Part shown: positions 27,308 to 36,806 of the stretch, one piece after another
Position numbering within the stretch: position 1 is the stretch's first letter
Layout of the letters: each line of letters starts with the position of its first letter
Origin: Lacticaseibacillus songhuajiangensis
GTDB taxonomy: Bacteria; Bacillota; Bacilli; Lactobacillales; Lactobacillaceae
DNA: 64,000 bases
Assembly (NCBI RefSeq): GCF_003946025.1
Contig: NZ_RHNR01000002.1
Location: 55,153 to 119,152, forward strand
Reading direction: 5' to 3'
Notes under the pieces: generated by a model
What the model saw: the letters and a program-made list of their open reading frames with translations, nothing else
What the model was told of the DNA's origin: nothing
The model's database searches: none
Program-made: the position numbers and the translations under genes

Positions 27308-30300
27308 CTAAAATGCCGTAACTTTTGTCAGAACAAAGCCTTTTGAGTAATCCAACGAACCATTACGGTCATTACCTTTAATCTGTGTAGTAGTTGGATA
27401 AACATATTTTACAACTGCGTTTTGATCGTAGTTTACAAAGCCGAGCGGGAACCCTGCACCTGAGTGGGCTATGACGTCATTTTTATAAAGTGGAGTATTG
27501 ACAATGCCTGTCCCTGTCACTGCGCCGTTTCTATATTCTTGCCATGTCAGCAGCCATCCGGTTAAGCATTTGTTAATTGAAACATTGGGTGTGATGGTTT
27601 GTTTACTATTCATAGAGTTAACCCCTGTCCACAAGACAGACCCACAGCGTTGCATCATTAGCAATTGATCCGCAGCAATCGTACCCGCCTCCCAATATGG
27701 GTCAGAACTGGCAGAATCTTTGTACAGACCGCCTAAGTAAAGTTGCCCCTCTTTTAGCAAAACCTCATCTACCTTAGTGCCACCATAATATGAAGCTGAG
27801 CCAATGTCCACGGGGGTAACCTGAGTAGTTGTATACAGAGAGTTATCACTATCTCTATACGTAGTCGTAGCCAAGGCCCCATTTTCGAGTGTCGAAGTCC
27901 CATGTACTGTGAATGCTGCCCCGTCTGGCCGAACCTTTTCAAAGGTACTGTTGAACGTGGACCCATTAAACGTGACACCATTGAAGCTGAGCCCGTTGAA
28001 CGTTGCGGCATTGATTGCCGAAGCAGAGATCTGTTGCTCGACCCATGCTGATCCAGTGGATTTGTAAAATTTGATTGCAATATTATTAGTGTCTACGAGC
28101 CAAAACTGAGAGTTAGCTGGGGCTACTACCGATGGCAGCGTCAGTCCACTATCATAGCTAGTAATATCATTACCTTTAGGTCCTTGAGGCCCCGTATCCC
28201 CTTTAGGACCGGTAGCACCTTGAGGACCAGTAGCACCAGTTGGGCCTACGAACTTATTCCAAGTATAGTTGGTATAATTTGTGGAATCGGCCTCGGTATA
28301 ATCAGTGTAGACACCAATATAAGTAGCAGTAGCAAAACTGTTTACACTGAAATCAGTCTTGCCGTCTGCACTTGTGGCATATGCGTAGTGGATATATGGT
28401 GTTTTGCCATCTGCACCAGCTTTACCGGCAACACCAATAGCCCCATCCTTACCGGCTGGGCCTTGTGGGCCGACAAACTTAGCCCAGGTGTACTTGCTTG
28501 GGTCTGTGGGGTCGTCCGCGGTAAAGTCGGAGCACGTGCCCAGATAGGTAGCGCCATCCGCTGAAGTCGTGCTGAATCCTGTCTTGCCATCAGCACTCTG
28601 CGACCATGCGGTATGCGAATAAGGGGTACGACCATCTGCGCCCGCAGGCCCGGCAGAGTTATCTGCTTGCCGCTGCTCAACCAGATAGTTACCCATAGTA
28701 GCCACTCGGGTACCGGCCACGCGTGAGGTCTCAATCTGCAGCACCCGACTACTAAGGTACGTGCCTTCTTCATCGTCCACGATGTGTACTGTGTCGCCCA
28801 GCCGCACCGCGTCAGGCAGTAGCGCGATGTCGGTCTCGTAGTTAACCGCCGGCTCGTTATGCGCCTTGAGGTCTGCGAGCGCTAGATCTAGCGTCTTAGA
28901 CTGCACATCGTTGTAGAGTGCCACCTTCCCAGCGTTGAGGTCGGCAATGGCCTTCTTGTCCTTGTCGATAGTCGCGTTGTAGCCCTTAATCTTGGCGTTG
29001 TAATCAGCAATCTTCTTCTTGTAGCCTTTAATCGCTGCATTGGCAGCCTTAATGTAAGCCTGCTGCTTAGCTATATACTTGCTCTGTTTTGCCGCATACT
29101 TGTCCTGATTTGCCGCCAGCCGTTGCTGAGTAGCAATCTGGTTCGCCAGCGATTTTACATGGCTTGCTGTCCCACCCTTAGCAAGTTCAGCCTGCAAGGA
29201 CTTGACTTTCGCCAGATAGGCGGCCTTCTTGGCCGGATATGTGGACTTCTGCTTCTTCTCATACGCTGCGATGCGTGTGTTGCACTCAGCAATGTAATTC
29301 TGTTTCTTCGCAATGTAACCGTTCTGCGATTTGATATATGCGTCGGTCGCGGTAATCTTTTTCTTCTGGGACGCAATGTCCTTGTTCTTAGCTTCGACTT
29401 TATCCGGGTACTGCTTGTACTTCGGATTATCGTCTGAAGCCGTGTCCAGTCCGGTTGTATACTTCTTAACCCGCTGGAGGTGGTGCGTGGACGGGTCGGG
29501 GTTATCCTCTGACAGAATCCGACTCCACTTCTGCACGGCCACGGTGTCCCGGAGAATGCCGTCAGACCCCAGGACGTAGCGGCCATCATCGCTCTGCCAA
29601 GTCATACCCTTAAGCGTGATTGGATTGCCGTCTGCGTCATTAACGTCGGACTTAGCCTTGACCGAAGTAAACAGGTCATAGATGTCAGTGGTAGTCGTCA
29701 CGTTATTAACATTGATGTCCCTGACAAGCTCAATGTTCGTCTGTGCACCGTGGGCGGATAGAATGTCGATGTACTTGTGCACCGTGTGGTCGGTGTCAAC
29801 GGTAAAGGCAAAGTCCAGCTCGGCACCAAACTGCGATGCCACAGATAGCACTCTGGCGAGCGCCGTCTCGTCGTCGTTATCGAACTTGAGCTGCATCTCC
29901 TTTTCAGGAATCTGGTTATCGCGGATTTCCCAGCCCGAATCCCATGTGAACTTATCTACATAGTAATCAATCGGGTACGTATCATCGGCCTCGTATGTGT
30001 CAACCGTCTCATCAATCAAGTCAGCTCCTGCAGTATCAGCAACAATCGTGGACGTGTAGTTCAGCGGGTCGCGCACGGACTGCACAATCTCCATGATGAC
30101 TGGCTTCTTATCCTCGTCCACGTACATCACTAGGTTACCGATTTCCGTAGCATGTGCCGCGTCATTTACCAGCCCGGGGCCATACTTCAGGGTGAGTGTT
30201 AGCGTGCGTGAGCCTTCAACGGTGGCAACTTCCTTGTCTTCACTGATAATTAGCCCGCCTGTGGTATCAGTCGGTACCGTCGCAATCAGGCGGCGCATTC

Positions 30301-30322
30301 TATCTGTAAAAGTAAAATCCAT
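27308..30322 (-). CDS. tal: Tail-associated lysin/adhesion protein with coiled coil and collagen-like repeats
   Basis: 1004 aa. The N-terminal ~300 aa match the siphovirus Tal (gp27-like hub) fold start (DFTFTDRMRRLIATVP). Next come a long Lys/Ala/Tyr-rich coiled coil at about 310-470 with AYIK/YIAKKQ-type repeats, and two copies of a ~60-aa repeat (TPYSHTAWSQSADGKTGFS and TPYIHYAYATSADGKTDFS). Each copy ends in collagen-like Gly-X-Y blocks (GPQGPAGKDG; GPTGATGPQGATGPKG). An FNG-repeat helix (FNGLSFNGVTFNGSTFN) and a C-terminal head follow. Likely host-binding spike. Confidence 0.88.
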   Translation of the reverse strand: MDFTFTDRMRRLIATVPTDTTGGLIISEDKEVATVEGSRTLTLTLKYGPGLVNDAAHATEIGNLVMYVDEDKKPVIMEIVQSVRDPLNYTSTIVADTAGADLIDETVDTYEADDTYPIDYYVDKFTWDSGWEIRDNQIPEKEMQLKFDNDDETALARVLSVASQFGAELDFAFTVDTDHTVHKYIDILSAHGAQTNIELVRDINVNNVTTTTDIYDLFTSVKAKSDVNDADGNPITLKGMTWQSDDGRYVLGSDGILRDTVAVQKWSRILSEDNPDPSTHHLQRVKKYTTGLDTASDDNPKYKQYPDKVEAKNKDIASQKKKITATDAYIKSQNGYIAKKQNYIAECNTRIAAYEKKQKSTYPAKKAAYLAKVKSLQAELAKGGTASHVKSLANQIATQQRLAANQDKYAAKQSKYIAKQQAYIKAANAAIKGYKKKIADYNAKIKGYNATIDKDKKAIADLNAGKVALYNDVQSKTLDLALADLKAHNEPAVNYETDIALLPDAVRLGDTVHIVDDEEGTYLSSRVLQIETSRVAGTRVATMGNYLVEQRQADNSAGPAGADGRTPYSHTAWSQSADGKTGFSTTSADGATYLGTCSDFTADDPTDPSKYTWAKFVGPQGPAGKDGAIGVAGKAGADGKTPYIHYAYATSADGKTDFSVNSFATATYIGVYTDYTEADSTNYTNYTWNKFVGPTGATGPQGATGPKGDTGPQGPKGNDITSYDSGLTLPSVVAPANSQFWLVDTNNIAIKFYKSTGSAWVEQQISASAINAATFNGLSFNGVTFNGSTFNSTFEKVRPDGAAFTVHGTSTLENGALATTTYRDSDNSLYTTTQVTPVDIGSASYYGGTKVDEVLLKEGQLYLGGLYKDSASSDPYWEAGTIAADQLLMMQRCGSVLWTGVNSMNSKQTITPNVSINKCLTGWLLTWQEYRNGAVTGTGIVNTPLYKNDVIAHSGAGFPLGFVNYDQNAVVKYVYPTTTQIKGNDRNGSLDYSKGFVLTKVTAF

Positions 30323-31830
30323 TATAGATACGCCTCCTCAAGCGTTATTTCAACCTCGGGCGGTTCGGCCCACGATGACGGAGTAACGGTAATCTCACCA
30401 TACGGGTCAACGACTTTCAGTGCGTTCCAATTATTGCCGACCGTGTACAGCCCAGACTCCACGCCGTTTAGATAAGTCTTGCGGTGTGCGGGGTCAACGA
30501 TGAATTCATCGCCTTCATTGAAGAAGTTTGGTTCGTTCTGTATCCAGGTGACGTTCGTCCAGGTGAACTTCGTGTCCGTCCAGTACATCTCAACCGGCAT
30601 AGTATCACCGTAAGCCATCATCCACTGGGTGATGCCATCAATCGGCACATCAGCCAAGCCATCGACATTCAGCGGGTAATTGTACGTGTAACCCGCCTTA
30701 TATGACGTATCGCTAATCAGCTCCGTAATCTGCGCGAATTTGTACAGCACGCTGTCGCCTTGCCGCGTGATTGACGCCTCAAAGAACGTGCCTGACTTAA
30801 CCGGCAGCGTGTGCGTGTCGATGATTGTCCTCCCTTGCCAGCACTCCATAATCTTCGTCTTTCCAAAATTGCTGGAGTCGCGAATTACGATTGAGAATGC
30901 TGGTAGGCCGCCACTTTCGAGCGTGAACTCCTCACGGCCCATACCGTCACCGGCCTGAAACTCCGCCCGGGCCTTGTAGCTGAAGTCCGATGAATCTGGG
31001 TCTTCGGTCGGTTCGGGTACATCGAAGTGCACCGCTGGCCCATGCCAGTTAGGTATATCCCTACCAGCGGCCGCCGTGCCATCGTCAAACGCGCTGGTAG
31101 CCGTCTGCTTATATGGCCCCTGGCCATACTGCAACGTACCCACCATGTGATTGGTGTACTCGTCGCCGTCTTTAAACAACCGCTGCGGATAGGCCGTCAC
31201 ACAGTTAGCGTTCATCGCATAGCCTTCAGCAGTCGGTTCGCTCACGTAGTCGATATTGACTACCTTGCTGGCCTTGCTCTGCTCCGTCGTATCCACCTGC
31301 TCGGGGTCACCAAACTCCACATACCCTTGCGGGGTCGCAATCCGCACGTAGCCGTTTTCCGACTTCATCGTGACCTTGTAAATCGGCCACGCGGGCGCAG
31401 TGCCTACGTTCGGCAGCTTGAGCGGAGAGACGCCCGAAACTACTGTCGGCGTGGTAGCGTGGGCGAGACCATCGGGAACGATGAAATCGATCGTACCTGA
31501 ACCAAGATAATAAGCCCGTTCCAAACTGATTGAACCATCGACTTTAGCCATCCAGTATTCGTTTGGTGCATCAGAAAATACCAATTTTGCGGGTTCGGTT
31601 GTGTACAGTAGCGGTGCCATACGCTTTTCAAACTCGCGCTGTGAGATTGTTGACACATCATAATCCACAGTAATTACGCGTGGCTTAAACCGTCCGTATT
31701 GAAATCGTCCACCATTGGAGCGTCCAACTGTGACCATCGCATTTTCTATTTCGGGGAGAATTTCGCGTTTCGGATTGAACTGTAAAAACCGGTCACCAAT
31801 TTGATTACCATTAAAATACATGATCGTCAT
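30322..31830 (-). CDS. dit: Distal tail protein (Dit), extended ('evolved') form
   Basis: 502 aa, about twice a classical Dit. The N-terminal ring domain is recognisable (MYFNGNQIGDRFLQFNPKRE; VTVGRSNGGRFQYGR; KRMAPLLY; W/P-rich YYLGSGTIDFIVPDG). The extra ~230 aa between about 250 and 450 look like an inserted beta-sandwich, by analogy to the carbohydrate-binding modules of evolved Dits in L. casei phages J-1 and PL-1. It forms the baseplate hub between tail tube and Tal. Overlaps both neighbours. Confidence 0.87.
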   Translation of the reverse strand: MTIMYFNGNQIGDRFLQFNPKREILPEIENAMVTVGRSNGGRFQYGRFKPRVITVDYDVSTISQREFEKRMAPLLYTTEPAKLVFSDAPNEYWMAKVDGSISLERAYYLGSGTIDFIVPDGLAHATTPTVVSGVSPLKLPNVGTAPAWPIYKVTMKSENGYVRIATPQGYVEFGDPEQVDTTEQSKASKVVNIDYVSEPTAEGYAMNANCVTAYPQRLFKDGDEYTNHMVGTLQYGQGPYKQTATSAFDDGTAAAGRDIPNWHGPAVHFDVPEPTEDPDSSDFSYKARAEFQAGDGMGREEFTLESGGLPAFSIVIRDSSNFGKTKIMECWQGRTIIDTHTLPVKSGTFFEASITRQGDSVLYKFAQITELISDTSYKAGYTYNYPLNVDGLADVPIDGITQWMMAYGDTMPVEMYWTDTKFTWTNVTWIQNEPNFFNEGDEFIVDPAHRKTYLNGVESGLYTVGNNWNALKVVDPYGEITVTPSSWAEPPEVEITLEEAYL

Positions 31831-34800
31831 TAGTTAATCACCCCTCTATTACGGTTATACATGCGACTTGTGCGTGCTTGCTCTTCGCTAACACCTTTTG
31901 CCGCCCACCTTCCGACCTCGCGGCCGTTATCTAGTTGAACAGTTCCCTCTATTGAAGGAGTGTAGTCCAGCAGTTCTGCGACCAACGCATTGAGTGTCTT
32001 TAGTGCTTTTGATATACCGCTGTCGGTAGATGCAGGCTGCACGTTAATAGATTGTACTGTTTGACTGTGAAGGTTCTGCAATGTGCTGGTGGCACCGGTG
32101 AAGTCCGTTGTTCCATTAGCAAACCGTGGAATACCGTACTTACGAGCGGTGGCAGTTGCAGTCTCAATACGCGTGTGGCGTGGCAGCGCTAGAACGGCAT
32201 TACGTTCGCGTAGGATAAACTTTTCACCGGACGGAAGTGTGATGGCTTCGCGAAAAATACTACCGGTGGCATCGTTAACCATAGCAAGGGATTGCTGAAG
32301 GTCAGTTGTACCGTTCTTGAACCCGAATATCTTTTTGACGGCATTAGCGCCTTTAGCAATGAAATTTACAACCTTGTTGATTGTCTGATTGCCGCCCATG
32401 CGTTTCCACGAAGCATGTGCTCTACCGAGTGGCACACTGGCGTTATCCTGACCTTTAGCGGTCTTAGTAGAACCGGTTGAAGACATTCTCCAATTATCGG
32501 CGCTACTTTTGGCTTTCTTGAGACTAGGACTAGCATAATCAGCGCCACGAGCAATCTTAGTACCGCCCACGGATGTACCAGCGAACGTCTTCGTGCTCTT
32601 GGTGGCCGCATTAATAACCTTTGACGTGTTGTCCTTACCTTTAGCCACTTTCGTTGAACCAGGGCTTGTCTTCTTGTACTTCTCAACAGCTTTTGTCCCT
32701 AATCCAAAGTTGTTCTGTGCGTTCTTGGTATCAGCATTCGCAACCTTCTTTTTTGGCTTATTTAGGTTATACTTGTCGATTAAAATTCCAGCCTTAATCA
32801 GCTTTTCCCGAATGTCCTTGTCATTCAGCATTGCCTTCTTGGTCGAATCAGGAAGCTTGTCATATGCTTTGTACTTGATGGCCAAATCGGCGATCTGTGG
32901 AAGACCCTTGGCATTCACGACCGCATTCTTTGCAGAATCTGGAAGACTGTCCCAAGTGCCCATCTTATCCAGTGCGCTAATCAATGGAACTGTGGCCTTA
33001 TCCTTTACAATCGCGTTCTTTTCCCTCAGTGACAGGTTCTGCCAGTCGCCACTTTTAATAAGTGCATTAACCAAGGCAGTGTAATCACCGTGGACAATTG
33101 CCTGTTGCTGTTTGAGCGAGAAACTGTCCCAATTAGCGAAATCAGTCATAATCTGTGCTAACTGGTCGCGGCCTTGTGTCTTGATAATGGCAGTCTTATC
33201 CCAAGTTGGCATTGACTTCCACCGGTCGGAAGCTGCTAATGCGTCTATGATCGTTTGCTTGGCGTTGCTACTAATCTTTGCGTATTTAAGTTCAAAGATT
33301 AACTGCTTCCAGCCTTCTTTGGTACTTGCGGTGTCCGCTAAAACTTCTTTGAGGTTCGTTTTCACCTTCCCCGTTTTCGGGTCAAGTACCAGTGCGTTCC
33401 ACGCATTACCAGCTTTCTGTACGTTCTTAGTCATGCCGTCAGAGACAGCGGCCGCAAACTGCTTACTACTATTAACGCCCTTGTTCATCGCGGTGGTGTA
33501 GGTCGTCATTGCCTTGGACGCTTGCGTGGCGGTGATGCCAAAGTCAGTCTGCAATTGTTCTTGAACTTCATGGTTAGACAAGCCTTGCGCCTTCATCGCC
33601 TGAATTGCGCCCTGATAAATCGTGTTCAGTTTTGACTGGTGGTCTTTTTCCAGACCCTCCAGCGTGGCGTTCTTTTCGGCGGTGGTCAGTTGCGTGTCTT
33701 TCTTAATCTTCTGCTGTGCTTTGTTGTTCTGAATCGCTTCATCGTTCCAAGCCAGAATTGAATCCTGCAACTGTTTGTCGGCTTGTTCTTTAGTCATCTT
33801 GGTTTTTTCGCCGAGAATGGCCTTCAGAACGTTGTTCTGTTCGGAGCCTGATAGCTTCAACGTTTTAACCGCTTTTTCTGCATTGTCTTTGCGGAGATTA
33901 TCCAGAATTTGAATCTGGTCAGCAGTCAGCGATTCGCCAGTCTTATTAGCAGAGCGCGTGATGGCTTCAGCCTGTTTAGCGCTCGCTTTCATCTGGGCAA
34001 TACGTTTATCATCGGCGGCCTTTTCCTTGGCGGCGGCTTTCAGCAATTCATCACCAGCGGAGCCGCCGAGTGACTTCGCCAGTTTTTTAGCGGCTTTATC
34101 GGATTCAGTGGCGGCTTTCTGTGCCGCCTTAGTCATCGAATTAAAACCTTCTGCAATCTGCTTTGCGTTAGTCTTGGTGGACTGATTGGTGTTGTCGAGT
34201 GCACCCGAGATTTCGCCGGAAGCCTTCTTCATCGCACCAGCAGACTTGTCAGCAGAAGCACCAATATCGCTACCCCACTCTTTAGTGCGGTTGGCTGATT
34301 CAACAGCGCCCTCGCCCCAGAGTTTCCACACGGCGTAACCCGTACCGGCGACAGCGGCCACACCTAAAATGGCGGGTGCAATCGGTGCGAGCGCAGCTAG
34401 TAATCCCGTACCAGCACCGGCAGTTGTACTCAATCCAGCGGCGGCAGTTTCGGCGGCAGGCGCAATCTTTAACGCTTCAAACGCTGTCTTGCTGAACGCC
34501 GTCTTAACCAGTGTCATGCCCGTTGCACCCATTTTTGAAGCAGTGGAAGCACGACCCAAACCGGCAGTAACAGCACCAATAGCTGAACCGGTGCCATGCA
34601 TCACGTTGAACACGGAACCTAGCGTTCTTGCGACTGGCCCAACTGCGGCGGCAAATAGTCCCCACTTAATGATTGACTGTTGCGTGTGGCTGTCCATTTC
34701 GGAGAATGACTTAATCACCTGTGTTGCTTTGTCAATTAGCGGAGTCAATGTCGGCAGTAATTTCTGACCAATCGTAATGCCTAAAACGTTGATTGATTCT

Positions 34801-36212
34801 TTGAACTTCGCAACCTTGGCAGCTTGCGTGTTATTCATGGATTCAGCAATCTTCGCGGTTGTCCCACTAGCGTTCTTCGCGTCAGAAGTCATCTTGCGGA
34901 GTGCGTCACCACCTTCGCTAATCAGCACATTCATACCAGCTTGCGCGTTGGTACCGAACGCCGTAGCAATAGCGGCAGATTTCTGTTCTTTCGTCCAACC
35001 GGCGGTGTTCTTCTTGATCTTGTCCAGCATATCCGGCAAGGTCAGCGTGCCCTTCTTGAAGTCAGCCACGTTAATACCCAATTCCTTGAACCCTTGCGCG
35101 TTCTGTTTGGACGGCTTCATCAATCGGGTTAATGCACCACGCAACGCGGTACCAGCAACCGAACCTTCAATCCCTTGGTTAGACATGAGACCGATTGCGG
35201 CCGCTGTTTGTTCCAATGAGATACCAGCGGAATTAGCCACTGGCCCAACATAAGTCATGGCTTCGCCCATGTCTTGGAAACCGGCGGCGGTTTTGTTTGC
35301 GACCAGCGTCAGGCTGTCGGTTACGCGTTGCGTGTTCTTGAGCATCCCGGCGGTAGAATTAGACTTCAACCCGAACTGTTCGAGTACGGAGGTTGACACG
35401 TGCATAACATCGTTGAAGTCATCGCCAGAAGCCTTGGTTGCGTCCAGAATTGACGGCATAGCGCCCATGGTCTGTTCGGCCGAATAACCGCGCTTAACCA
35501 TCTCGGACATACCATCGTTGATTGATTTTGTGGACGTGCCGTACTGAACCGCCCACTTCTTGGAGGATTCGGCCATCTTGTCGAGTTGCGCACGGTACTT
35601 CGCAGTAACCGTGCCACCGTTGGTCAGTAGCGGGCCAATACTGCTAATTTGACTGTTAAAATCAATCGCTGACTTAGCGGCGGCAGTAAAACCAACGGCC
35701 AGTGGTGCTGTAACGGCCATTGTTAATTTAGAACCAAAGCTAGTCAGTGCGCCGCCAATCTTACCAGTGACTTTCGAGAACGCCATCGCCTTCTGCGAAA
35801 CCTTCGTCCACGATGAAGATTGGAGCAGAATTTCTTTATTCAGTGCGGCCATGCGGTTCTTGTTGTTCGCAATTTGTGCGGCAGTCTTATTAACCTGTGC
35901 GGCCGCATTAGCTTCACGGGTAGTCAGCTTCTCCATGTCGTCTCCGCCCTTAGCAACGGCGGCGGAACGTTCTTCGAGTGTCTTCTTCTCGCTAGCAAGT
36001 TGTGCTTCGAGTTCCTTTGATTGCCTACTAAGTGTTCCGTAGACGGTCTTCATGCCGTTTACGGACTTTTCGGAACCCTTGAACGCGATGTCCTGCGCTT
36101 TTAGTTCAGCAGTCGTTGCTTTGATCGTGGAGGACAACGTGCGCGCAGATGCGCGGAATGGGTCAATGTTCAGTGAGACAGTGGCGGCCAAATGACCTAA
36201 ACTTCCTGCCAT
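31830..36212 (-). CDS. Tape measure protein
   Basis: 1460 aa; sets tail length and is ejected with DNA. Alternating coiled coils (1-130; 640-900), a TP901-type tape-measure core around 180-480 (SKKWAVQYGTSTKSINDGMSEM; AAIGLMSNQGIEGSVAGTALRG), hydrophobic Gly/Ala helices near 580-640, and a repeat region of W(xx)Lxxxxxxxii units at about 990-1160. The repeated STGSTKTAKGKDN-like stretches at 1210-1290 look like short tandem repeats. Confidence 0.93.
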   Translation of the reverse strand: MAGSLGHLAATVSLNIDPFRASARTLSSTIKATTAELKAQDIAFKGSEKSVNGMKTVYGTLSRQSKELEAQLASEKKTLEERSAAVAKGGDDMEKLTTREANAAAQVNKTAAQIANNKNRMAALNKEILLQSSSWTKVSQKAMAFSKVTGKIGGALTSFGSKLTMAVTAPLAVGFTAAAKSAIDFNSQISSIGPLLTNGGTVTAKYRAQLDKMAESSKKWAVQYGTSTKSINDGMSEMVKRGYSAEQTMGAMPSILDATKASGDDFNDVMHVSTSVLEQFGLKSNSTAGMLKNTQRVTDSLTLVANKTAAGFQDMGEAMTYVGPVANSAGISLEQTAAAIGLMSNQGIEGSVAGTALRGALTRLMKPSKQNAQGFKELGINVADFKKGTLTLPDMLDKIKKNTAGWTKEQKSAAIATAFGTNAQAGMNVLISEGGDALRKMTSDAKNASGTTAKIAESMNNTQAAKVAKFKESINVLGITIGQKLLPTLTPLIDKATQVIKSFSEMDSHTQQSIIKWGLFAAAVGPVARTLGSVFNVMHGTGSAIGAVTAGLGRASTASKMGATGMTLVKTAFSKTAFEALKIAPAAETAAAGLSTTAGAGTGLLAALAPIAPAILGVAAVAGTGYAVWKLWGEGAVESANRTKEWGSDIGASADKSAGAMKKASGEISGALDNTNQSTKTNAKQIAEGFNSMTKAAQKAATESDKAAKKLAKSLGGSAGDELLKAAAKEKAADDKRIAQMKASAKQAEAITRSANKTGESLTADQIQILDNLRKDNAEKAVKTLKLSGSEQNNVLKAILGEKTKMTKEQADKQLQDSILAWNDEAIQNNKAQQKIKKDTQLTTAEKNATLEGLEKDHQSKLNTIYQGAIQAMKAQGLSNHEVQEQLQTDFGITATQASKAMTTYTTAMNKGVNSSKQFAAAVSDGMTKNVQKAGNAWNALVLDPKTGKVKTNLKEVLADTASTKEGWKQLIFELKYAKISSNAKQTIIDALAASDRWKSMPTWDKTAIIKTQGRDQLAQIMTDFANWDSFSLKQQQAIVHGDYTALVNALIKSGDWQNLSLREKNAIVKDKATVPLISALDKMGTWDSLPDSAKNAVVNAKGLPQIADLAIKYKAYDKLPDSTKKAMLNDKDIREKLIKAGILIDKYNLNKPKKKVANADTKNAQNNFGLGTKAVEKYKKTSPGSTKVAKGKDNTSKVINAATKSTKTFAGTSVGGTKIARGADYASPSLKKAKSSADNWRMSSTGSTKTAKGQDNASVPLGRAHASWKRMGGNQTINKVVNFIAKGANAVKKIFGFKNGTTDLQQSLAMVNDATGSIFREAITLPSGEKFILRERNAVLALPRHTRIETATATARKYGIPRFANGTTDFTGATSTLQNLHSQTVQSINVQPASTDSGISKALKTLNALVAELLDYTPSIEGTVQLDNGREVGRWAAKGVSEEQARTSRMYNRNRGVIN

Positions 36213-36226
36213 AATTTACCTCCTTT

Positions 36227-36738
36227 CTACATAAATAAGAATGGGAACGCCTTGTCGATAGTCGTTTCCTTTTCTTCGTAAATATCATTCAAGGTCTTCA
36301 AATCACGGAACGTCATCTTGTCGATGTCGGCTAGTTTGTAACCGTCTGCAAGTCTGGCTTTGTAGAAGTCGTAGATGTTGTTGAGCGCTTCTTGGACGTC
36401 CGTGTCCGTGATTTTTTTGCTGGTTCTTCCGGTTCCTCGCCGTCATCTAGTGCATCTGCAATAGCTTTATTAATTGAATCAAGGGATTTCAAACTCTTAG
36501 TAGCACCAGCAATTACGTCAACGCGGCTGAATTGACCGTTCCAGAAGTTAACCGCAAAGTTGGCAAGGTTGGCTTCGTTTGCGTCAAAGTCGGCATTCGT
36601 TGGGCCGTCTTCACGGGCATACATGCGTAATTGTTGTTGCTGAACCTTTAGCGCAGCAGTGGTGTCACCCAGTCCGGGTTCACCGTTGCGCACAAACTTA
36701 TTCACCTGACCGTTAATGTTCAAACTGATTTCGTACAT
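36227..36738 (-). CDS. Tail assembly chaperone gpGT, predicted -1 frameshift product
   Basis: Translation of gpG reaches AAA AAA within A7 (36412-36418). Slipping back one base continues in a second frame as ITDTDVQEALNNIYDFY and runs 61 codons to a TAG at 36227, giving 170 aa. The gpG/gpGT pair by -1 slip is a conserved feature of long-tailed phages. The T-domain has no start codon or ribosome site of its own. Confidence 0.85.
36331..36738 (-). CDS. Tail assembly chaperone gpG (unshifted form)
   Basis: 135 aa. Acts with gpGT to coat the tape measure protein before tube assembly. It starts MYEISLNINGQVNKFVRNGEPG, typical of the siphovirus gpG group, and ends with a basic, Ser/Thr-rich tail downstream of the slip site. 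Lies between the major tail protein and the tape measure, as expected. Confidence 0.88.
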   Translation of the reverse strand: MYEISLNINGQVNKFVRNGEPGLGDTTAALKVQQQQLRMYAREDGPTNADFDANEANLANFAVNFWNGQFSRVDVIAGATKSLKSLDSINKAIADALDDGEEPEEPAKKSRTRTSKKRSTTSTTSTKPDLQTVTN

Positions 36739-36806
36739 GATTCCTCCTAACTGCCGCCCGCATGGTTCGCGTACTGTGCATTTCTAGGCGACAAAACAAA
36801 ATACTA

